The position numbers and the translations under genes were made by a program. From positions 1 to 12,516 of the forward strand of contig CAVHXA010000054.1 of the NCBI GenBank assembly GCA_963639765.1: a stretch of DNA of 12,516 nucleotides, in the 5' to 3' direction. Origin of the DNA: CAVHXA01 sp963639765. GTDB lineage: Bacteria; Bacillota; Clostridia; Oscillospirales; Oscillospiraceae. The notes below the pieces were generated by a model. That model saw nothing but the letters and a program-made list of their open reading frames with translations. It made no database searches and was not told where the DNA came from. Below, piece by piece: positions 1-7,018 of the stretch (position 1 is its first letter; every line of letters starts with the position of its first letter).

Positions 1-35
1 GTCTTTTCGTCTGTAATGTGTTCTTTCAGTTCCAT
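1..35 (-). CDS. Start of an unidentified gene running off the left edge
   Basis: An ATG at 35-33 opens a frame that stays open to the edge and reads MELKEHITDEK. A good Shine-Dalgarno sequence, AGGAGGG, lies at 52-46, ten bases upstream, which is the main reason to believe this is a real start. Only eleven codons are visible, so no domain can be assigned. The charged opening is vaguely like the N termini of small TnpV-type proteins carried on clostridial transposons, but that is an impression from a few residues and not a call. The gene would be the next one after kptA in the same direction, with the hairpin at 44-82 between them. That hairpin contains the gene's ribosome binding site in its outer stem. 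Confidence 0.5.
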   Translation of the reverse strand, partial: MELKEHITDEK

Positions 36-40
36 ATATG

Positions 41-82
41 AAAATCCCTCCTGTCGGGTACATTGTACCCGTCGGGAGGGAT
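41..82 (-). terminator. GC-rich hairpin after kptA, possible terminator that also masks the next ribosome binding site
   Basis: Two nested perfect inverted repeats are visible. The outer arms are ATCCCTCC (44-51) and GGAGGGAT (75-82). The inner arms are CGGGTACA (55-62) and TGTACCCG (64-71) around a single-base loop, with a three-base mismatch on each side between the two stems. Read on the minus strand, the hairpin is followed by TTTT (44-41), a short U-tract, so it may end the kptA transcript. The same stem includes the AGGAGGG that serves the gene starting at 35, so it could instead, or also, control translation of that gene. The short T-tract leaves the terminator reading uncertain. Confidence 0.6.
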
Positions 83-100
83 GTTTGCGAATGTGTAAAT

Positions 101-670
101 TTACATTTTGCAGGTTTGACAGTCGAGTTTTTCGTCGCTGCCTCGCTCTAAATATTGCACCGGCACACTCTTTGTCAGCCATACTCCGTTGACGGACAAA
201 TAAAAAACGTACCCGTTTTTCTGCATTTCACCGGCGGCAACGGTATAAACAACCGGCTTTCCGTGGCGTGAGCCGACCTTCACTGCCGTATCATAGTCCG
301 ATGACAGATGAACATAAAGCCGCGATTTCGGTATCAGTCCCTGCGCATCAATGGATGCAGTATACTTCTCACCGGTGCCGTGATATAGAATCTCCGGCGG
401 CGTTCTCTGTTCAAGCTCCACATCCACAGGAATAGAGTGTCCTTGGTTAGCGCGAATCAGCGTTTTATCCTCATTGAAGGAGTACCGTTGTTTTTCATCC
501 GTGCGAACAATTTCCTCAAGCATGGGCATATCAAACGGCTGTGTTTTCGAAATGCCTGCAATGAGCTCATCAACATTCGCCCAACCGTGCTCATCGAGCG
601 TAATGCCTATCTCTTCAGGCTTGTGGCGAAGAATGAGTGATATGAATTTACTTGTTTCTTTTAATGACAT
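101..670 (-). CDS. kptA: RNA 2'-phosphotransferase (Tpt1/KptA family)
   Basis: This enzyme family removes an internal RNA 2'-phosphate by moving it to NAD+, releasing nicotinamide and ADP-ribose 1'',2''-cyclic phosphate. In fungi and plants it finishes tRNA splicing; its bacterial role is unsettled. The protein is 189 residues, the usual length. The N-terminal winged-helix half opens with SKFISLILRHKPE (residues 7-19), holding the conserved Arg15-His16. The second half has the signature IRANQGHS (72-79, Arg73), YHGT (96-99) and VGSRHGKP (132-139, Arg135), so the expected Arg-His-Arg-Arg set is complete and the enzyme is probably active. The start at 670 has AGGAG six bases upstream (681-677); an ATG five bases further upstream is out of frame. 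The C terminus carries a short DCQTC tail. It is separated from the nuclease-helicase gene by 217 bases, so it may have its own promoter. Confidence 0.93.
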   Translation of the reverse strand: MSLKETSKFISLILRHKPEEIGITLDEHGWANVDELIAGISKTQPFDMPMLEEIVRTDEKQRYSFNEDKTLIRANQGHSIPVDVELEQRTPPEILYHGTGEKYTASIDAQGLIPKSRLYVHLSSDYDTAVKVGSRHGKPVVYTVAAGEMQKNGYVFYLSVNGVWLTKSVPVQYLERGSDEKLDCQTCKM

Positions 671-887
671 GACATTCTCCTATATATGCGGTCGAGTATC
701 CGGTTTTGAATAATCCATTACATTTTACATTTGCGGGGCAGATACAACTGCCATAGTTGGTTCATCGCTCGATGCAGAATTTATTTGTTGAATCAAAAGT
801 ATCCACCTGTAGCGTAATCTTATTAGCAATTAGTTTCGTTCTGCCAAAAATGTAATTACTCGAAAGTCTTTTCACTATATAATCCCA
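671..887. other. Non-coding gap between the nuclease-helicase gene and kptA
   Basis: No convincing gene lies in these 217 bases. Visible are a small inverted repeat CATCG-CT-CGATG (763-774), a weak CAACT/AGTTG pair nearby, and the kptA Shine-Dalgarno at its left end. The length and AT-rich make-up would suit a promoter for kptA, but no minus-strand pair of -35 and -10 boxes with proper spacing stands out. No strong hairpin with a T-tract follows the upstream gene, so read-through into kptA is possible. Confidence 0.5.
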
Positions 888-2876
888 TTATAACTCTTGT
901 ATTCCACATGAAATCAAGTAATCGTAAATACCGTCATAGTATTTCGAATCTCGCGTCGGATCTTCCTCAGAATCTACGCCTCTGGGGACAAATAGCACCA
1001 TTCCTTGACGCGCTCTTGTAAGAAGAACTCGGTAAGAATTAACAAGATACCGCTGCTGTTCAGGCTTATTTCGATGCGTCCATTTTGTCCCTCTAAAAGA
1101 GTAATGATCCCAGTTATTGCCTTTATTATTACGGCGGAGATCTGCATCCCAACACACAATAGCCCAGTCGATTTCAAGGCCCTGAACCTTAAATTCACTT
1201 GCAACAACTTCAAGCATGTTTGAGGATCTCAAGTCGTCGCTCGGTGCAAGGAACCAGTTTTTAACATCAATATCAGTAGGGACGTAAATGCCTTCGGGTT
1301 TGAGGCGCTGTGCACTGCTGCAGGCTAAGACACCGCATCTTTGTGAACCTCTGACCTGCGCCTTAACCCAGTTCTTTGCTTTCTCATAATTTCGAGTGAC
1401 AAAAACAGGATATTTTTCTGAAATCAGCTGATAAATTACTTTCGCTTTTTGCGGATTATTATCAAGTAGCGAATCGACAAATTGGCACTGCTTGTCTGCT
1501 CTAAAAGAACGGATTGATGTTTTAAGATGCAGTTCGTCCATAGGGTGACATCTGTCGCAGGACACTATCATCGTCTTGTCGATATTTTTATCCTCTACCT
1601 GCGAGAAGATTTCTGGAGAGTAAAATAGCTCCCATCCGGGATAGTCTTCAATTCCACAGCGGAACCATTCATTGATTCCGACCTCTCCGTCATAAATGTC
1701 CTGCCCCAGTCCAACAAGGCAGATCATCACTGCCCAGTCCTGATGTCTATCCATGATACTATATAGCAGATGTGGTTCACTGACGGCCATCGTTGGATCA
1801 TTATGTTTGCGCGTCATCTTTTCTTGATTCCAAACACGCTGCGCTTCATCGAAAATAAGTATATTCTCGGGAGTGGGGCGATGGTGAGAAGCATTATCTT
1901 TTTTGAAGGCGAAACTGCTCTGAATAAGTGCATTTATTGCCGCTTCGGTCTCTCGATTCAGTTTTTTCTGCCCTTTTACGCTTCGTTTCAATGCCTCACG
2001 GAGAACCTCAACAAGCGGACCGTTGCCTGAAAGATAAACGCTTAGGTTATCACCTTTTTTATCAAGGTTTTTTGCGACAACATCCAGACCTACGAGTGTC
2101 TTTCCTGCACCCGGAACGCCGGTCACAAAGCAAACACATTTTTTCTTGCTCGATCTCGCATAATCAATCACCGCATTTATTTTTTCTTCGCACTGGTTGA
2201 TATTCTCCTGACCAGCTTCTGACTGTGCTATTTCACTGAGATTATGAGAGCTATACGCTTCTACTGCGGCGGCAATAATAGTCGGTGTCGGATAATACGG
2301 TGAGTTAAACCACTTTTCAAAATCAATACTTCCGTCATCGCCATACATTTCAGAAATTGCTGAAATCTTCGGTACTAACGTTTCAATATTTTCCCTCTGC
2401 AAATGAATCTGCCTATCGGGGTAGCAATCGGACGACTGCACTTTGGGATATGGGCTTGCATCTGTCGCTATCAAAATAGGGCAGACATAAAGATCTTCCG
2501 ATTCCTTGTGGAAATTCTTTATATCTATCGCATAGTCTTCCGCCTGTTGAGCGTCTTGTGCAGTAAATACATTTTTCCCGTTCTTAAACTCAAGAGAAAA
2601 TACCATGTGGCGAATCAGCAGAATAACATCTATTCGCTTTCCAAGCCGCACGATATCATACTCGAATATAATATCGCCTTCCATTTGACATTCTTCAAGG
2701 CGTTTCTGCAACTCACTTATCTGATTTTCCCAGGCGTCCGACTGATCCTTATTTATTTCAAAAGAATGCTTGACAAGCTGACCAACAATATTTGTGGAGT
2801 TGTCATCAATAAAACCTGGTATTGAATTGCAGTAATAGGCCTTGCCTGATTGAGTTGAGAAGGTATATCTATTCAT
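888..2876 (-). CDS. DUF2075 (Schlafen group 3-like) DNA/RNA helicase with N-terminal nuclease-like domain
   Basis: This 662-residue protein looks like a nuclease joined to a superfamily 1-type helicase. In the N-terminal part, RIDV (Asp83) followed by SLEFKNGKN (Glu96, Lys98) forms a D-x12-E-x-K pattern typical of PD-(D/E)XK nucleases; this assignment is mine from the motif. The ATPase part has Walker A GVPGAGKT (253-260), Walker B ILIFDEAQR (339-347), EFKVQGLEIDW (561-571) and an arginine-finger motif YRVLLTRARQG (615-625), as expected for DUF2075. Its likely role is nucleic-acid unwinding coupled to cutting within a defence operon. The ATG overlaps the vsr stop codon by one base (TAATG), so it was translationally coupled to vsr. 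An AGGAAG ending eleven or fewer bases upstream may also allow independent initiation. All helicase motifs are present, so it appears intact. Confidence 0.9.
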   Translation of the reverse strand: MNRYTFSTQSGKAYYCNSIPGFIDDNSTNIVGQLVKHSFEINKDQSDAWENQISELQKRLEECQMEGDIIFEYDIVRLGKRIDVILLIRHMVFSLEFKNGKNVFTAQDAQQAEDYAIDIKNFHKESEDLYVCPILIATDASPYPKVQSSDCYPDRQIHLQRENIETLVPKISAISEMYGDDGSIDFEKWFNSPYYPTPTIIAAAVEAYSSHNLSEIAQSEAGQENINQCEEKINAVIDYARSSKKKCVCFVTGVPGAGKTLVGLDVVAKNLDKKGDNLSVYLSGNGPLVEVLREALKRSVKGQKKLNRETEAAINALIQSSFAFKKDNASHHRPTPENILIFDEAQRVWNQEKMTRKHNDPTMAVSEPHLLYSIMDRHQDWAVMICLVGLGQDIYDGEVGINEWFRCGIEDYPGWELFYSPEIFSQVEDKNIDKTMIVSCDRCHPMDELHLKTSIRSFRADKQCQFVDSLLDNNPQKAKVIYQLISEKYPVFVTRNYEKAKNWVKAQVRGSQRCGVLACSSAQRLKPEGIYVPTDIDVKNWFLAPSDDLRSSNMLEVVASEFKVQGLEIDWAIVCWDADLRRNNKGNNWDHYSFRGTKWTHRNKPEQQRYLVNSYRVLLTRARQGMVLFVPRGVDSEEDPTRDSKYYDGIYDYLISCGIQEL

Positions 2877-3304
2877 TATTTTTCACTTCCTATTTTGCAA
2901 AGACGGTCTTCAAGCTGTGATAGTGTGCTATCAATAACTTTTTTCTTTAGTTCGCATTCCCATACTGTAAGCACTCTCCATCCAAGCCCCTGAAGTTCGG
3001 CGATGTTTCTTTTATCTCTTTCCACGTTACCCGTGATTTTAGGACGCCAGTATTCATCGTTTTAACTTGACCATACAAATCGCGGGCAATCATGTTTGTG
3101 CCAGAAACAACCGTTGACAAAAATTACTGTTTTGTATTTCGGCAGAACAATATCCGGACATCCCGGCAGGGTTTTAACATTCTTCATATACTGAAACCCT
3201 TTCGAAAACAGATATTTTCGTACTAACTATTCCGGCTTTGAATTTTTGCTACGAATATGGGACATGTTCATGCTGCGAACTTCTCTTGAATGATTGTCAG
3301 CTAT
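2876..3304 (-). pseudogene. vsr: Very short patch repair endonuclease (Vsr), inactivated by two in-frame stops
   Basis: Read in one frame, these 143 codons give an almost full-length Vsr protein. In this family the enzyme nicks beside T:G mismatches left when 5-methylcytosine deaminates. Recognisable parts are MNMSHIRSKNSKPE (from codon 12), LPGCPDIVLPKYKTVIF with the catalytic Asp at codon 51, GCFWHKHDC (codons 65-73, zinc ligands), EYWRPKITGNVERDKRN (84-100) and GWRVLTVWECELK (108-120). Codon 26 is TAG (3229-3227), where relatives have Glu, and codon 81 is TAA (3064-3062), where relatives usually have Ser. The expected start before ADNHSREVRS is ATA (3304-3302), one base from ATG. There are no frameshifts, so decay looks recent. 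The reading frame overlaps the end of the methylase gene, and its stop TAA overlaps the ATG of the helicase gene, showing that it was a true operon member. A restart at the ATG at 3271 would still meet both stops. Confidence 0.92.
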
Positions 3305-4922
3305 TATCTTTTTCTTTAGGCAACAAGCTCTTATTTAGTGTTTGAGCAAGTTTTTTCGCAATAGACTTGGCCATAATAGGAGGAACTGCATTTCCAACCT
3401 GCTGATACTGCTTATCCTTAGTACCACAAAAAACAAAACTGTCGGGAAACGTTTGAAGCCTTGCGGCCTCTCGTACACTAATTGCCCTATCAAGCGTGGG
3501 ATGAATCCACATTGACTTACGTACATTTACAACTGTTCCGCTCGGCTCGTCATAATCCAGGCGAAGATATATTGTATTCTGTGTCCTTGAGGCATCTGTA
3601 TATGTGTTTGTCTTGAGCGAATCATCAAGCGCATGGAAATTTTGGCCTTGTTTAAGGGCCTTGAAGCGCTCCATTGCAGTGGCTGTTGTTTTTGTGATAA
3701 TGTGATTCTTTAACACAGTTTTATTGCGTAAAGATGCAGCGAGCTCGTTCAAGCCATCAATGTGCTCTATGTTTATGCCTTCTTTGTCCTCTTCGAGATC
3801 ATACACCGGAGGCACCGTTTCGAGGTCCGAGATAGCATCTCTTACTGTTCGGTACTCATCCTCATCAAAGCGGCCTTTAGGAAGCGCAATTTTTGTTGCT
3901 ATGCTGCGCTTAATCCCTATTACGACAAACCTCATTCGTTTTTGAGGCGCACCATAATCAGCTGCACAAAGGACATCACTATTTATTATATAATCATTTT
4001 CTGGAGCAGTCAAAATACCGGTTAAGTAGTCAAATACCGCAAAAGACCTTATGTTTGCAGAAAGACCGTCTTCTATCGAATACGAATCAACTACTATGTC
4101 GTTCCTGAATATTTCTTGGGCCTTACTGAGCATCCGCTGGAGCATAATTGCCGGCTCAATTACTTCTGTTATTTTCTCTGCGGGTATCTTGCCGTCATAG
4201 TATGAAATAATGGCGTTAAATGCTTTCTGAGTTTCAAGCGAAATATGTTCATTATCCTCATCTTTAAGATAAGTTTCTGCTGCTTGCAGAAGTTTGATTT
4301 TATGCTTATCAAGAGCCTTCCTCATTTTGGGAAGGTTCTTTGAGTTTTTGTATATTACATTCAGCGCGTAATAATCTTCTTCCGGCCAAATATGCTTTAT
4401 AATTTCCGCCTCATCCTGAACAATATCGATTGCAGAATCAAATAAATATTTAGCATCGAGAAGATGAAGTGGAGTATCCTTTACCGGAATGCCGCATTTT
4501 TTTACGATTTCCTCGTCTCGGTGTTCCATATAAAATCTATGGACCTCTGAACGAAGCATACTGACATTTTCCATTACAAATGCCTTGGGCTTAAGTTCAA
4601 GAATGGCTCGAAGATATTGCTTTACAAGCATATTGTTCTGGCTGATAGCGTGGTTTTTTTGCCTATTTGCATTTGAAAAGCCTTGGCATGGAGGCCCCCC
4701 AATTACAACATCAATCGAGCCATATTTTTCTTGGATTTCCTTGTAGTTTGCCTTGCATACATCTCCGAGGACTTCCACGTTAGGATGGTTTGCTCGATAT
4801 GTAGCCTGCATATCAGGGTTATTTTCAAATGCAACTTTTATATCGTATTTATTTGTTTGCATAAATCCGAGGCTCAAGCCTCCTGCCCCAGCAAACAAAT
4901 CAATTACTGAGTATTTTTCCAT
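3297..4922 (-). CDS. dcm: DNA (cytosine-5-)-methyltransferase
   Basis: The protein transfers a methyl group from S-adenosylmethionine to carbon 5 of cytosine, presumably marking host DNA for the restriction operon. The ordered family motifs are clear: motif I DLFAGAGGLSLG (8-19), motif IV GGPPCQGFSNANR (75-87) with catalytic Cys79, motif VI ENV (118-120), motif VIII QKRMRF (327-332), motif IX REAARLQTFPD (484-494) and motif X QVGNAVPPIMA (508-518). At 541 residues it is longer than most members, because a mostly helical segment of about 190 residues is inserted between motifs VI and VIII. The target recognition region should lie around 400-480; the target site cannot be read from sequence. 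It starts 14 bases after the AIPR gene, and its AAGGAG (4938-4933) overlaps the AIPR stop codon. The symbol names the family only; no CCWGG specificity is implied. Confidence 0.97.
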   Translation of the reverse strand: MEKYSVIDLFAGAGGLSLGFMQTNKYDIKVAFENNPDMQATYRANHPNVEVLGDVCKANYKEIQEKYGSIDVVIGGPPCQGFSNANRQKNHAISQNNMLVKQYLRAILELKPKAFVMENVSMLRSEVHRFYMEHRDEEIVKKCGIPVKDTPLHLLDAKYLFDSAIDIVQDEAEIIKHIWPEEDYYALNVIYKNSKNLPKMRKALDKHKIKLLQAAETYLKDEDNEHISLETQKAFNAIISYYDGKIPAEKITEVIEPAIMLQRMLSKAQEIFRNDIVVDSYSIEDGLSANIRSFAVFDYLTGILTAPENDYIINSDVLCAADYGAPQKRMRFVVIGIKRSIATKIALPKGRFDEDEYRTVRDAISDLETVPPVYDLEEDKEGINIEHIDGLNELAASLRNKTVLKNHIITKTTATAMERFKALKQGQNFHALDDSLKTNTYTDASRTQNTIYLRLDYDEPSGTVVNVRKSMWIHPTLDRAISVREAARLQTFPDSFVFCGTKDKQYQQVGNAVPPIMAKSIAKKLAQTLNKSLLPKEKDNS

Positions 4923-4936
4923 TTCAACTTATCTCC

Positions 4937-7015
4937 TTATGCTTTGAACCCATTTGCTTTTGCTTCTTCAAGCAACGCAAGAAGCTGAGCGCTTTGATAA
5001 GCGCTCGGAAATTGAACAGGAATTTTCAAAGCATATTTCATTGCCTTCATCTGGTCAGGAGAGAAGGCCACCCTTTTAGCTAAAACGAATTCATTTACCT
5101 TTGTCCAATAGTCTGCGCCAAGTTCAAGGACTTTTGCCTGTGCTTCAACATCAGAAATTAGTTTCTGATCTTGCTTAGCTTCTTTTTCTGCAGACTTTGC
5201 AGCGATTTTACTCACCAACACCTTGTCAAACCCGGGAGCAAGACGAAGTGTACACTTTTTCACATCATCCCAGCAGGCGTCTCTTTTACACCACTGAGTA
5301 ACATTAATTGTTCCGCGAGAAGGATCTGTAATTCTGTCAAATACAAACTTAGTAATTTTTACCAACTCGTTTGTGACAATGTCTGGCACCTGCTGACGTG
5401 TCCAGATCAACTGAAGGTCAAGGTCCATATCTGGAAACTGAGATTTTATTAACCGGTGAAGTAAAGCGATGGAGTATGTAACTATGTTTGCACGATAGCC
5501 TTGTTCAAACCATGGCTGATGAGATACAACCCATTCTGTATGCTTAAATAGAATAGCCAAAGACACTGTATCCTTAAAGAACTTATCATTAAACTGGGTG
5601 TCTGACTTATTCCATGCTTCGTCAACCATTTCAGCAAACTTCATAAAGTTTGTCTGCGCACCTTTACTGACTACTTGAGGAATACCTGCCCAAGAATCAC
5701 GATACTTCGCAAGATCAGTTTTTGTAATAACCTGCTTTTTCGGATTCTGGGCCATGAATTTATCTTTTTGCGCCTTTGTCATGCGCATCTGAGCCTGTAA
5801 ATATTGACCGCGTGCACGTTCATAAAACCATTTTGTTTCATACTGAGCACCGCCTGATGCAGGGGCAAAAACACGCCGCGATATCTGTTCCATACGAATA
5901 TGAAAAGGATGCGTTGCAAAGAAGTCTGCATCACTAACTTTGTTCTGGCTATTAGATGAGCGAGAAATGTTTCGAATCAACTCGCTCGACTTATCGGCAT
6001 TATTATCTACTTCTGTTAGCTTCATCTGAACATAAATCTGGTTCAGATCAGCGGAATCTTTATGCCTTGCATTTGAAAGGGAGGCCGTTGTCTGCCCTCC
6101 ATTAATTATCTGAAAATCACGCGCATAAGTAATATATTTACCTTCCGGTGTTGATTCAAACTGCAAATCCATAGCTGTGGCGGAAACGCCATTATTATAC
6201 GCAAAGAAATTCTGGGGAATTCTCAAAATCGTTTCCCTGATCTTTTTATTTACTGCAACTTTTGTTGACAAAAAAGAACGAACATTTCCTTCTAACAGCT
6301 GGCTACCATATGTGTCATAAACGTCTGCTAAAACCGTACCCGGAATAATACAAAGATAGCTATGGTAATCCTCACTGTTGGCACTGCTTGCCTCCAAACA
6401 TGGAATACCTTTGCCGTTTGTATATGCCTTAAAATCAATCTCGATATCCTGTCGGCCAAGATCGGAAAAACAAACTCGGTATATTCTATCGATATCCCAA
6501 ATCTGGCACTCAACGGGGATATCATTGATGGTCCTTGCCTCAATTTCATTGATGCGATTGCTCATAAAACCATCAGTAAGCAGTATCAAGCGAAATTTTC
6601 TAATCCGCTCTTTATGAAAACGCAGCTGCTCAATCAAGTCTGACGCCGGAGTGCTCGGTTCAATTTCACGATATAACTTGCTGCCGTATGATTCCTCGAT
6701 AAAGTGAATCAAAAAATTAAATTGCTGTGTAGCATATGTCCTGGTTACGGAATCTCTTTTCTCATCGCCGGTATAGTCTGCAATTATCAGGTTAAACGTG
6801 TAGTCAAATTCATCCAACACATATCCATCTACTCTCAACTTTTTTGAACCACTTTTGCCGAGATAGAAAGCAGCAGTAAAATCGGAAAGCACTTCAGCGT
6901 TTACAAGATAACTGCTTGCAACACTAACAAAAGCAGCATTGGAGCCAGAACCTTCGGTAGCAGCAGTCGCTTTTACCTCTTCCAAAAAATCTTTGTGGAA
7001 TTCCTGAACATCCAT
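4937..7015 (-). CDS. AIPR (abortive infection phage resistance) family protein
   Basis: This 692-residue protein carries the AIPR signature in its middle: GSQLLEGNVRSFL (237-249), FFAYNNGVSATA (270-281) and IINGGQTTASL (303-313). AIPR proteins were named for phage resistance by abortive infection and occur in MORC/Z1 restriction operons; their biochemical activity is poorly known. The N-terminal region, with Glu41, RVDGYVLDE (61-69) and LIIADYTG (76-83), has the look of a degenerate restriction-endonuclease fold with acidic residues in place, but lacks an obvious E-x-K, so a nuclease role is inference. The C-terminal part has a Lys/Glu-rich helix around residues 590-640 and no motif I recognise. 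It begins three bases after the DUF4420 stop, with GAGAGG about eight bases before the ATG. The length is normal for the larger AIPR members and nothing suggests damage. Confidence 0.93.
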   Translation of the reverse strand: MDVQEFHKDFLEEVKATAATEGSGSNAAFVSVASSYLVNAEVLSDFTAAFYLGKSGSKKLRVDGYVLDEFDYTFNLIIADYTGDEKRDSVTRTYATQQFNFLIHFIEESYGSKLYREIEPSTPASDLIEQLRFHKERIRKFRLILLTDGFMSNRINEIEARTINDIPVECQIWDIDRIYRVCFSDLGRQDIEIDFKAYTNGKGIPCLEASSANSEDYHSYLCIIPGTVLADVYDTYGSQLLEGNVRSFLSTKVAVNKKIRETILRIPQNFFAYNNGVSATAMDLQFESTPEGKYITYARDFQIINGGQTTASLSNARHKDSADLNQIYVQMKLTEVDNNADKSSELIRNISRSSNSQNKVSDADFFATHPFHIRMEQISRRVFAPASGGAQYETKWFYERARGQYLQAQMRMTKAQKDKFMAQNPKKQVITKTDLAKYRDSWAGIPQVVSKGAQTNFMKFAEMVDEAWNKSDTQFNDKFFKDTVSLAILFKHTEWVVSHQPWFEQGYRANIVTYSIALLHRLIKSQFPDMDLDLQLIWTRQQVPDIVTNELVKITKFVFDRITDPSRGTINVTQWCKRDACWDDVKKCTLRLAPGFDKVLVSKIAAKSAEKEAKQDQKLISDVEAQAKVLELGADYWTKVNEFVLAKRVAFSPDQMKAMKYALKIPVQFPSAYQSAQLLALLEEAKANGFKA

Positions 7016-7018
7016 AAC

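Noticed and set aside
94..105. Perfect 12-base palindrome TGTAAATTTACA as an operator
   Set aside because: It overlaps the kptA stop codon at the 3' end of the gene, is AT-rich and of a length expected by chance, and has no second copy near a start.
671..800. Promoter for kptA
   Set aside because: The candidate boxes TTGTAT and TAAAAT are only 14 bases apart, and no better pair was found.
1928..2825. Open frames on the plus strand opposite the nuclease-helicase and other genes
   Set aside because: They lack ribosome binding sites and recognisable motifs and lie fully inside well-supported minus-strand genes.
2876..3304. Stop-codon readthrough or a recoded genetic code making full-length Vsr
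   Set aside because: TAA and TGA end the neighbouring genes normally, one of the two internal stops is TAA, and the likely start codon is also lost, so decay is the simpler explanation.
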